A stretch of 64,000 nucleotides of DNA, from the NCBI GenBank assembly GCA_949358305.1, contig OX442314.1:34591608-34655607 (forward strand). The letters are read 5' to 3'. The notes beneath the pieces are model-generated. The model saw only the letters and a program-made list of their open reading frames with translations, made no database searches and was not told the DNA's origin. The translations under genes were made by a program, and so were the position numbers. This DNA comes from Strigamia acuminata. Lineage: Eukaryota > Arthropoda > Chilopoda > Geophilomorpha > Linotaeniidae. Shown one piece after another: positions 11,841 through 21,088 of this stretch; positions within the stretch are counted from its first letter, which is position 1, and each line of letters begins with the position of its first letter.

Positions 11841-14800
11841 GCCAGATCAGTTCTTAACTCCATCATCATCTTCATCATGGTTTGCATGATGTCCTTTTCT
11901 TTGACGGTTTTCTCACATTTATCTGAGTAGTGGCCGTATTCTCCACAGCTGTAACATTTGATGTTACTTTTATCCCCTGTGGGAGTGAATCCCGGTTTTT
12001 TCGGGACGAAGGGCGTCGGGAATCGTCTTTTTCCTCCCAATGCTCCTCTCGCTTTTGTTGCTTGCACGTGTGCTCTGAATTGTGTGATTGCCAAGGCCCG
12101 GTGTGCATGGTGCAAATAGGGACCTTGATCGTCGCATCCCGTCGATAAGTTTTCGAGGTGCTCATTTAGGGCTTCCTCGTCGCTCGATGCTGGCTCCTCT
12201 TCTTTAGCCGTGGCGAGAGGTGTTGTCTCTTCGACTTTCTCCATCTGGGTGGAGTCCGTCGAGGTCACCTGCATCGCCGTCGCTGCCGGTGCTTTCTTTG
12301 GGGCAGCTATCGGGTTGGCTGGAAGAATACTGCCTGCTTTAGGCGTCAGCATTCGTCCGAAGGATGCTTCGGTGAGACTCATTATGCCGCTCAAATATTC
12401 ACTTGGCCTCATTAATTTTTCTGAGGTCTTGTGGCGTTCGGCGCTCGTCTGCAACCGTTTCTCGTGCGCGTCAGCTTCCTCCGGGGGCAGAGTGGCGTAA
12501 TACCGCTGTTCTATTTCTAACGTGTTTGTTAGAAGATAGTTACTGACATCTTGGTAATCGCCAGTGCGGGGTGCACGCATGTCTAGCAGAATTCTTTGCG
12601 AGTGGGCCGATAATCCTCCGTAAAAGATCATCGTAAAACCAGCGGGGTTTATTTCGTACGGCGCTCTTGCAAACAGGAGTTTCGCTCGGGCGTCGTAGTC
12701 GGCTAATGTTTCTCCTGGGGCTTGCCGTAGACCACGTAATTTGTTACTGATCTCGTCTGGAGTCTCGCCGTATCGGAGATCGAAACGGACGAGAAAATCG
12801 TCCCAGGTTGGGTTTTTCAGTCCCTGATACCATTCTCGAGCTGACCCCGTGGTTAGCTCCACTAGACCGTGGGTTAGCATGTCGGCGACGGTGGCTTTTG
12901 TCGCTTTCTTGATACGCATTACTTCGTCCAGGAAGCGGTCTCCGGCCTTCCACGAACCGTCAAATCGCGTTTGAATATAGTGTTGCCAGCGGATGTTACC
13001 CGTGGCTTCACTGCTTGGTTCGTTTCGTACGCCATATTTGCGCTTAACCCTCTCTCCAGCGCGATTATGTTCGTCGCCTGGATGGCCTAGATCGATTCCT
13101 TCTCTTCTGAAAGAGTTCAGCAGGGCTCGGCCTAGCTCAGACATCGTGTAATGTCGGCCAGATGAGTCCTGAAAGTTCCCTTCCTCTGAACGAGGGTTGG
13201 AGCTCCGGGAAGAGCGGTCTGAAGCATTCGGCCGGTTCGACCGGTGCCCATCGCTGCCTTCTTGACTCCTTCCTGTAGACGGTCGACTCGGATGGTCGTC
13301 GTCCGACGAATCGGAGGGCTCGGAGGGATCTCCTTGGGGGTGAAACCTCGGCCCTCTCGGTGGGGTCTCTCCGCCAGCCTTCTTCTGTTTCGAGCCTCCG
13401 GATGGCGGCGGCTCCCCTCCGTCGTTGTTCTCGTAAAAAGAATGCCATCTGTTTTCCTCGCTTTCGGGGCGTTCCCGATTTTTATTTGCGTTTTTCTTTT
13501 CGAGTAACGCGTCGATGGCTGCTCCCGTCTCGGATCTTTTTGAGGGGTGACGGTCCTTTGTTTTTGGGACCGACTCGTCTCTCTTTTGAGATTTCCCCCT
13601 TTTCGCCGTTTTTGCCGGCTTTGTTGCACCTTCTCCTGTGTCGGTATCAGAGCCGCTGGAGGGTTCTGGTTTCCGTTTCAGGTTTTCTTCATTTTTCTTC
13701 CTGTCCGAGACGTCTTGTGCGTACTCTTTCTGGAACTTTTCTGTCTCCTTCTCCCAGTTTTCGGCTTCCCATCTTTTTTGCTCATCTATTATAGCTTGTT
13801 TCTTCGCTTTGTACTCTTCGGTCCATCTGACTCGATCCCACTCTTCTTTCTCTTTCAGAAACTGTTCTTTTTCTTTTCTGGCTTCCTCTTCTCTCAACCT
13901 CTCGCGATGTTGTTCTTCCCATTTCTGATGTTGTAGAATGGCCTCTTTTCGCAACATTTGTAGTTTTTCTGTTTTTCTTTGAGCTATTAGCGCTTGAAAT
14001 TGGTCCTCGTACTCTTGAGCTTCTCGATGTCGCCCTTCTACTGTTGCGTTCCATTCTTTTCGAATTTTAGCTTCTCGTTCTTCCCTCATTTTTTGGACCA
14101 GTTTCTCTGTTCTCTCGGTGGTTCTTCTCTCGCGTTGCTCCCTTTCTTCCTCTTCCTTCCAGAGTTCTCGCCGCTCTGCGCTCAGCCTTCGTTGGCGACT
14201 AGTCGCTTCTTGTCTGGCTTCCTCGCGGGCCTTCTCTCTGGATTCGTGAAGTGTTCGGTTGGGGTCTGGCGCGAAACCTCCGGTGTCACTGGGCGTTACC
14301 TGGGGCATGGGCGTCTCCGCTGCTGGTCTTGCGACCGGCGTCGGGGCTTGTGCCGCACAGATAGCGTCAGTGAGTAGGGTAATCGATTCCCAGACTGACG
14401 TTCCTACTGGAATGTCTATCATCGCTTTCAGTTGGGCAGCTTGCTGCGTCAACCGAATTAGGTGAGATACTTCGAAGGAAACAACTGCAGGACTCGCCGT
14501 AACTCGGGGGGTTATCGGGGTCCCGCCGTCGTTTTTTCGTGGGGTTTGCTCCACGGACGTCTGAGCCGTGGGTGGCGATGGGTTCGTGCCGACCGTGACC
14601 GTTATTTTCGGAGCTTCATTCGTCTCCTCGGTCATCAATATCGATACTCGTCCTGGCGATATCTCGCGAATTTCTTCTCAATTTTCTATGGCTTCCGGAT
14701 CGGTATCTTCGAAGGGTTGCATATTCAAGGGAACCCGCTCTCGCTCTGGCCCGTCTAGGGCCGCGAGCGATGCAGCTTGCTCCTCTTTCTGCGCCTTCGC

Positions 14801-14947
14801 TCTCCTTTTATTCGCTCGGGCTTTCGCCTTTGCGGACATTTCAGGGACGGGACCATCCGACCTTAGGTGGTAGTCGGAGGTCCTTTTTCCCTTCTCGGGC
14901 ATTCTCTGCTCGGTGTCAGACGTGGATTGCTCATCTTTGTCTGACAT
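11807..14947 (-). CDS. gag: Gag of element A, with in-frame TGA
   Basis: The ATG at 14947 opens a frame that matches the element C gag N-terminus (DYHLRS...GP). A TGA at 14680-14678 interrupts it, and the same frame then runs on to 11807. The ATG at 14635 can start the downstream part (about 942 residues). Features are a long Glu/Arg/Lys-rich coiled-coil region, a capsid-like domain beginning near GNIRWQHYIQTRFDG, and a CCHC zinc knuckle (CYSCGEYGHYSDKC) near the C end. Gag packages the element RNA and forms the particle. The TGA could be a damaging mutation or could separate a short leader peptide; in element C the same region is uninterrupted. Confidence 0.9.
11834..11840 (-). promoter_or_regulatory. 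-1 ribosomal frameshift site A AAA AAC (element A)
   Basis: In the gag reading frame the codons are GCA AAA AAC, a canonical X XXY YYZ heptamer ten codons before the gag stop. After slipping back one base the frame is open without a stop into pol. The same heptamer in the same phase occurs at 33580-33586 in element C. Confidence 0.85.
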
Positions 14948-15021
14948 TTTCTTTCGGTAATTCTACGATTTGGGTTATCTTATTGAGAGATCACAAGTTC
15001 AGATTTGAGATTTATTTCTAA

Positions 15022-15039
15022 ATCCCGGACAGGCCCCCA
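15022..15039 (-). other. Primer binding site of element A (tRNA-Pro-like)
   Basis: The minus strand reads TGGGGGCCTGTCCGGGAT two bases after the 5' LTR. This is identical to the site in element C and differs at two adjacent bases from the retroviral proline-tRNA site. Confidence 0.8.
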
Positions 15040-15041
15040 CG

Positions 15042-15861
15042 TGTCGCGTCCTACTTGGTATAGGTTTAAATAGCGCTAACGTGTAATACTTTACCTGTGA
15101 TCAATTATGTAAATACCCAAATGAATACCAAATGTATGTAAATAAACAGGTAATTTATTCACCAGGCTTTATGCCTTTAAAATACACTCAGTAATAATTC
15201 TAGAGTCGACGTGGTCAGCGTCGAACAAAGGATTTCTCAAGATGGCGTCGTCGATTCCGCGTGGTCGGCGGAACAAAGGCGGCGTCTCGAGTTGTCGTTA
15301 ATTCGTCACGGATTCGTCTTCACGGACGCGGTGGAATGCTCTTTCGAGTCTTCTATCCGTGCCTGTTGTCTAGGGTTTGTTTAGCGTCGCAGAGGCCTCG
15401 TCTAGGAACTTTGGGGTTCCCTACAAAGCACTCGGACACTTACTTCGGCGAATAATCGTCTGGGCGATTATTCTGGGTGATTTCACAAGGGCTATTCTCG
15501 TGCTTTCGCAGGAATAGCTCGCAAGTGACTTCGTGAGAGTTACAGTTTGCACTTTACTCAGCGATCCTCGATCAATCCTAACTTGTAGTTGAAGTTGGCC
15601 TGACGGTGAGGTAGTTGCTGTGTTCTTGGTGTCGTTTGTGTAAGTTCTGACTTTAGGCGGGAAACACAGCCTTTTATGCAGTGGGGTGAAGGGCCGGCGA
15701 TCAACCAATGGGGGCTGACCACCAGCCGCTTCCTCCCCCTCGGGGCACACACCTGCCATGGGGAGGTGGAGCCAACTCGGGGGGGAACGACTCTTTAATC
15801 ATAGTGACTCATAGGACAAGTATCCGCCCTGGGGGGACACTTATCCAACTGGGTCACCACA
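15042..15861 (-). repeat. 5' LTR of element A
   Basis: 820 bp, apparently identical to 2992-3811. It is followed on the plus-strand right side by the duplicated target AAAT and then by the interrupted inverted-repeat arm. Confidence 0.93.
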
Positions 15862-16092
15862 AAATGCAGGAAAATACAAGTTTAATGTCTTGAAATGTAG
15901 GAAAATGCAATTTAACGTGTTAAATTGCAAAACTACGCATGAATGCGTTTTTAGAGTGCAGAAAACCAAAAAACCAAAAGACCAAAAATACCAAAAAACC
16001 AAAAAATCGATTGACTACTCTCTTTTTTCATTTTTGGCGAAACGGGAATTCCCATTTCGCCGAAAATGGAAAACGAGATTCGGTGAAACAGG
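15862..16092 (-). repeat. Right arm of the internal inverted repeat, cut by element A
   Basis: Reverse complement of 1689-1900. The missing tip of this arm lies on the other side of element A at 2946-2991, so the two pieces were contiguous before the insertion. Confidence 0.7.
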
Positions 16093-16144
16093 ATAAAAAT
16101 CCCATAGCAATTCTTTAAAACTTTTTGAACATTTTGTAACAGCA

Positions 16145-18169
16145 ATGACGGACCTAATCGTGTTTAGAAAGCAGTCAAGGTGTTTAGATTATGTTACTGC
16201 AATCAAATATCTCCAGGATGCGAAGAGACCAGAAAATGCACACCTCATTAACCACCTGCCCATTATCAGACCGGCTGGTAACCAAATGTTTTTATTCTTG
16301 GTTACTAAGGCCATTCCTGACATTCATAAAGACGACAAGTATACCACTTTTTGGAGCACTGATACAGGAATTCGGGGAAAACGTTTGCGACGAACCACCT
16401 ACAAACTATTTGATAAAAAAATTAACAACAAAAAGACGTACATAACCGGTTTTGAACGACACGAATTTCGCTTTGAGGACGAGAAGCAAACCGATAATTG
16501 TTACGTCCTTGTTCATTACGTTGGTGATGAGACTTTGTTTGTTCCACGATCGCACGGAAATTGTAAAGATGACGATGATCGCCACTTCATTCGTAGCTCC
16601 AAAGCTGTTATTTCATCCATAAAAGATAAAGTCAGCGAGCCCTTGGAACCAAAGAAAATATATGAGGCAAATTTAAAAAAATCCAAACAAGACCTTGACA
16701 AAGATTTCGCGCGTCTTCAGGGTGTGTTGTCTGCTCGTGACATTAAACAGGTGAAGAATTCGAAATATGCCGTCAAAAAAGAAACAACAATTTCTGAATG
16801 TGAAATTTATTCCTTATTTGAACTTTGGAGCAATGATTTTTGTGATTCAATACTGAAGCTCGATTTGATTCCGTCCCCAACTGTAATTTTTGCTAATCCA
16901 ACTGCTGTTGATTTTGCAAAACGTCTTTTGAAACGAAGCAGTAAAAACCTTGAACTGGAACAGACATTGTCTGTCGATACAACATTTAATTGCGCCGACT
17001 CCTATTTGACCGTTCTAGTTATTAAAAACATAGAAGTCATTAATGATCCGATTTTTCCTGTTTTCTTCATGTTCCATGAAAGTAAGAAAACCAAAGTACA
17101 TGAATTATTTTGGTCTATCGTCGAAGAACATCTACAATTGTCGCAGCATGCAAGCATCCCCGTCACGACAGATCGCGAAATTGCAATAACGAAAGCATTT
17201 GAGAATGTTATCGCAACTGATAACTTAGTTTTCTGCCAGAACCACATCCTGCAGAACATTGTTTCATGGCTCAGCAAGTACAATGCAAAATCCAATGATT
17301 ACACCACGTATGTTAATCACGTCGAAAAGCTCCTTGAATGCGAAACCCATGAAAAATTTGATGATAAGTACAACGAATTCAGTGTAAATTGGACCAAAAG
17401 TTTTAAAATTTATTTTGACGATGAATTGAAAAATGACATATTGTGCCATGCAGGGAAATTGTTTACTTGCAAATTCTCTGCTTTTCAATCGAAAATTCCG
17501 ACAAATAATGCGAGTGAAAGCATGAATCGCCTAATTAAGGATGAAATTAATTGGAAGGAGTTACCCCTAGATTCACTATTTCTAGCTCTGTTTGAAATGC
17601 AAAGAAACTACATTAATGAATTCAATAGGGCAGTTGAGGGTTTTGGCAATTACCGTATAAAACGCGAGGCTTGGGCTAAGAACATAGCAGTAATTCCTTT
17701 AGTTGGTTGCGTAAGTGATCGTCCATTGAGTGAAATTGTAAAAAACATCAAATGCAGTTCCGAAGACCCCGTTAAAAAAATCATCCATGATCCAAGGCAC
17801 CGCATAACTAAATCATATTTAGCCCGTCTTGTAATAGACAATAATCTGATCTATTTTATTCGAGATGCCAACACATTCCTTGTGATTCCTCCATTTAAAC
17901 CGGAAAAGAGGGTTGCTGTCGTACGAAATGGTGAAAAATTCCTCTGCCAGTGTGCACCAAAAGGACACCATTGTTACCACGTTTTGGCCGCAATGATGTA
18001 TATTGGGGATGAAATTCCGGAAGATAAATCGTTGTATAAATTATCAACGATAATTAAAAAATCAAGAGGAAAAAGAGGGAAAATCGGGACGAAAACAACC
18101 ACGACCGCGCGATGTAGATATCGAAGTAATTCCCGCAGACGACTCCATCGCTGTTCAATGTATAAATGA
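16145..18169 (+). CDS. MULE-type transposase with SWIM zinc finger
   Basis: 674 residues from the ATG at 16145. The layout is that of Mutator-superfamily transposases: a first catalytic Asp in SVDTTFN (D278), a second in TDREIAITKAF (D343) and the Glu in TNNASESMNRL (E458), followed by a SWIM finger CQCAPKGHHCYH (from C601) used in DNA binding. The last ~25 residues are Arg/Thr-rich and look like out-of-frame translation. The +1 frame there is open and continues into the Ulp1 ORF, so the two may once have been one polyprotein. The catalytic triad is present. Confidence 0.88.
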   Translation: MTDLIVFRKQSRCLDYVTAIKYLQDAKRPENAHLINHLPIIRPAGNQMFLFLVTKAIPDIHKDDKYTTFWSTDTGIRGKRLRRTTYKLFDKKINNKKTYITGFERHEFRFEDEKQTDNCYVLVHYVGDETLFVPRSHGNCKDDDDRHFIRSSKAVISSIKDKVSEPLEPKKIYEANLKKSKQDLDKDFARLQGVLSARDIKQVKNSKYAVKKETTISECEIYSLFELWSNDFCDSILKLDLIPSPTVIFANPTAVDFAKRLLKRSSKNLELEQTLSVDTTFNCADSYLTVLVIKNIEVINDPIFPVFFMFHESKKTKVHELFWSIVEEHLQLSQHASIPVTTDREIAITKAFENVIATDNLVFCQNHILQNIVSWLSKYNAKSNDYTTYVNHVEKLLECETHEKFDDKYNEFSVNWTKSFKIYFDDELKNDILCHAGKLFTCKFSAFQSKIPTNNASESMNRLIKDEINWKELPLDSLFLALFEMQRNYINEFNRAVEGFGNYRIKREAWAKNIAVIPLVGCVSDRPLSEIVKNIKCSSEDPVKKIIHDPRHRITKSYLARLVIDNNLIYFIRDANTFLVIPPFKPEKRVAVVRNGEKFLCQCAPKGHHCYHVLAAMMYIGDEIPEDKSLYKLSTIIKKSRGKRGKIGTKTTTTARCRYRSNSRRRLHRCSMYK

Positions 18170-18194
18170 ATCAACACCAAGTGGGAAAAAGAGA

Positions 18195-19256
18195 ATGAAA
18201 ATGAATGATGAGATCATTGACTTAAGCATCATTGATGAAGTCGAAGAAACATCCGATCTGAACACATTTAAAATGGAAAACACAGAATTTGCAAGTCTGG
18301 ATCCGGGGGAGTGGGTCAGCTCTTTTGTAATCGACGACTTTTCTATTGCAACAATTAATTTGTTGCCAATGATTGCAAACAGTGTTCTTTACGTTCCATT
18401 TTATGTTGTTCCCTGGCTTGCATCAGTGCTGCCTCCAGAAAAGGAACACGACAAGAGAAACGAAGAGGATACCAACATGATTTCATGTGCTGTCAATTTC
18501 CTGCAGCAGCATCAGGCTCTGAACAAAGATTGCCTGTTTGTACTTCTTGGATCCAATCTCGTTTCTTCTGATAAATCGGATCATTGGATGCTGGGAGTAA
18601 TTTGTTTTCGCCAACAACTAATTTCCATCTTTGATTCCCTTCCGTCAAGCAATGCTTTAAATCGGAAGCAAGGTTTTCAACTCTTAACCGCAATCACCTC
18701 AATTTCTTACGATGTTGCTGACATCATCTGCAATTTAAGTGAGTGGAAGTTTAATTATGCCCCCGACATGAAGTTGCAACGAAACGGTTTTGATTGTGGG
18801 CTCCATGTTTGTCAGGGTATTGTTGCATTACTGACTAATGTTAATTTTGAAATTCCTGATAGCAACAAATACCGACAGCAAGTTAAAAATGTCATTATTA
18901 ACAATAGGGGGTACACTTCACAATCAAATGTCATTTCTCCAGATAAAGCAAGAACGGATGAAATTATTCGCAAAAATGACTTCGATTTCCGAAACTACTA
19001 CATTCTGAAGGTTGGTCAAGAGTGGGCCCAAGAAGATATCACTGATTTGCTAGCCGAATCGGTGAAGGAGATAAATATTTGCGCCGTTGGAGAATCGAAC
19101 TGTAAACCGTTTCACAGTACATCAATTAATGAAACCTGCATTATTTCAACACGATTACATTTGCTTTGTGTACGTTGCCGCTTATGGTATCATTCAGAAT
19201 GTTTGAATTTTGCTTTTGATGAAACCAAAGAATATTTCACTTGTGATAAATGCTAA
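18195..19256 (+). CDS. Ulp1-type (C48) cysteine protease with C-terminal PHD-like finger, in MULE
   Basis: 353 residues. The catalytic set of a SUMO/ubiquitin-like protease is visible: H130 in SDHWMLG, D147 in IFDSLPS, Q195 and C201 in LQRNGFDCGLHVC. The end (about residues 297-353) holds spaced Cys/His (CVRCRLWYHSECLNF and YFTCDKC) typical of a PHD finger. Ulp1 domains are known passengers in several MULE lineages, where their role is unclear. The reading frame is open upstream of this ATG back to about 18054 and overlaps the transposase end, so translation may begin as a fusion. The final codons are also the first unit of the following tandem array. Confidence 0.85.
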   Translation: MKMNDEIIDLSIIDEVEETSDLNTFKMENTEFASLDPGEWVSSFVIDDFSIATINLLPMIANSVLYVPFYVVPWLASVLPPEKEHDKRNEEDTNMISCAVNFLQQHQALNKDCLFVLLGSNLVSSDKSDHWMLGVICFRQQLISIFDSLPSSNALNRKQGFQLLTAITSISYDVADIICNLSEWKFNYAPDMKLQRNGFDCGLHVCQGIVALLTNVNFEIPDSNKYRQQVKNVIINNRGYTSQSNVISPDKARTDEIIRKNDFDFRNYYILKVGQEWAQEDITDLLAESVKEINICAVGESNCKPFHSTSINETCIISTRLHLLCVRCRLWYHSECLNFAFDETKEYFTCDKC

Positions 19257-19885
19257 TTTAAATGCCAAAAATAATTATTTTACTTGTGATAAATCTTAAT
19301 TTAAATGCCAAAATAATTATTTTACTTGTGATAAATCCTAATTTAAATGTATAACAACAATAATGATTTCACTTGTGATAAATGCTAATTTAAATGCCAA
19401 AAATAATTATTTTACTTGTGATAAATCTTAATTTAAATGCCAAAATAATTATTTTACTTGTGATAAATCCTAATTTAAATGTATAACAACACTAATGATT
19501 TTACTTGTGATAAATGCTAATTTAAATGCCAAAAATAATGATTTTACTTGTGATAAATGCTAATTTAAATGCCAAAAGTAATTATTTTACTTGTGATAAA
19601 TGGTAATTTAAATATATAACAATAATAATTATTTTACTTGTGATAAATGGTAATTTAAATATATAACAATAATAATTATTTTACTTGTGATAAATGGTAA
19701 TTTAAATGGAAAACAAAAATAATTATTTTACTTGTAATAAATGGTAATTTAAATGCCAAAAAAAATTATTTTACTTCTGATAATTGCAAATTTAAATGCC
19801 AAAAATAATTATTTTACTTCTGATAAGTGCTAATTTAAATGCCAAAATAATTATTTTACTTGTGATAAATGCTAATTTAAATTTA
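19230..19885 (+). repeat. Tandem array that includes the stop codon of the Ulp1 gene
   Basis: About 14 copies of a 42-52 bp unit centred on TTTTACTTGTGATAAATGCT. The first copy encodes the last residues and stop of the protease. Later copies vary in the spacer (AAATGCCAAAAATAATTA or AAATATATAACAATAATA). 19886-20045 is unique AT-rich sequence. Confidence 0.85.
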
Positions 19886-20045
19886 TAACAATAATAATTA
19901 GATTTACACAAATTTTTGCAACTGTGTAATTTGTTAGTCAAACATACTGTAGAAGTAAACATTTTTACGGTTACATAAAATCAAATGAATATTCAAGCAA
20001 CAAAATTGGTAAATATCTTAAAAAATCATTTTCATTACGTACACT

Positions 20046-20570
20046 TGACGCCTGACACCTAAAAGTTTGAAAAAAAGTCAGGGGCCTGACACCTGACACC
20101 CGACGTTTAGTTTTGGTGAAAATGGAGATTCAGACGCCTGACACCTGACACCTGACAGTCCGGAATAGTCAGGCGCCTGACACCTGACACATGACACCTG
20201 ACAGTCCGGAGTAGTCAGGCGCCTGACGCCTGACAGTCCGGAATAGTCAGGGACCTGACACCTGACACCCGACGCCTGACACCTGATGTTTAGTTTTGGT
20301 GGGGATGGAGATTTAGACGCCTGACGCCTGACACCTGACAGTCCGGAATAGTCAGACGCCTGACGCCTGACAGTCCGGAATAGTCAGGGACCTGACACCT
20401 GACACCCGACGCCTGACACCTGACACCCGACGCCTGACACCTGACGTTTAGTTTTAGCGAAAAAGGGAATCAGACGCCTGACGCCTGACGCCTGAGGGTT
20501 AGTCCCGAATAAATAGGGGCCTGACACCTGACGCCTGACGCCTGACGCCTGACGTTTAGTCCATCCCCAA
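20046..20570 (-). repeat. Right terminal repeat of the MULE
   Basis: Inverse of the array at 261-960: CCTGACACCTGACGCC words with the same AGTCCGGAATAGTCAG spacers. The match to the left end stops at 20523, while array words go on to 20556. Confidence 0.8.
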
Positions 20571-21088
20571 TAAAGCAATAACCAAAACTATCTTGTGTCT
20601 CTTGTGTATTTCATGGTTTATTTCATCCTGTGTGTTGCGTCCAGCGACTCGTGGCCCTCCCCTAACCACGTGGCGTCCGTCCAAACACTCACACTATTTA
20701 TTATTTTATTTTATTTATTTTATTTTATTTTTTATTTTATTATCAGTTTGCAATTGTAGGATTCGGTGTCAGCTGTCAGCAGCGAGTGGTCGATAGAGTT
20801 GAAAGGTTGTGACGTGCAATTCAAAGAAAAGAAAAGCAGTTCCTGTTGTGTCAGTCGCGGCGAAGACGACAATGGTTCGAAGCAGGCGGCTGCCACTGGT
20901 CAGAGTTGCTCCAAAAGCCACAAAGTTGGTCAAACTCGGGAAATAAATTCAACCAATCAACTTGGAGTTTTTCGAATTTGTCATCCATCAATTTTAATGT
21001 TTGCTCATGATGCCAACGACGGTGACATTGCACTCTGTTATTAATAATGAGTTGTTTTCATTTAAATTTAAATTTTATTTTTTTTCAG
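20571..21088 (+). other. Region upstream of the kelch exons, no exon assigned
   Basis: It contains a TTTTATTTTATT microsatellite (20700-20745) and an ATG at 20871 that opens a short basic frame. Nothing matches kelch or BTB. The 5' exons of the kelch gene may lie on the far side of the MULE or be missing. Confidence 0.4.

Larger units (their letters stand above)
2992..15861 (-). mobile_element. Ty3/gypsy LTR retrotransposon A, 12.9 kb, gag-pol-ORF3
   Basis: Two 820-bp direct repeats (2992-3811, 15042-15861) begin TGTGGTGACC and end CGACA on the minus strand. They are flanked by a 4-bp target duplication AAAT (2988-2991 and 15862-15865). On the minus strand the order is LTR, proline-tRNA-like primer site, gag, slippery site, pol, hairpin, two-exon ORF3, purine tract, LTR. 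RT, RNase H and integrase motifs are present, but gag carries an in-frame TGA and pol a late frameshift. The LTRs look identical by eye, so the insertion is recent. It landed in one arm of an inverted repeat inside the MULE. Confidence 0.93.
261..20523 (+). mobile_element. Mutator-like (MULE) DNA transposon with Ulp1 gene, split by LTR element A
   Basis: Positions 261-355 and the reverse complement of 20435-20523 match almost base for base, and both are followed inwards by arrays of the word GTCAGGCGTC / GTCAGGTGTC. These are read as repeat-rich terminal inverted repeats. Inside are a MULE-type transposase (16145-18169) and a Ulp1-type protease with a PHD-like end (18195-19256). Removing element A (2992-15861 plus a 4-bp duplication) leaves about 7.4 kb. 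No target-site duplication was found at the outer ends, and on the right the array continues to about 20556, so the exact boundaries are uncertain. Confidence 0.65.
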
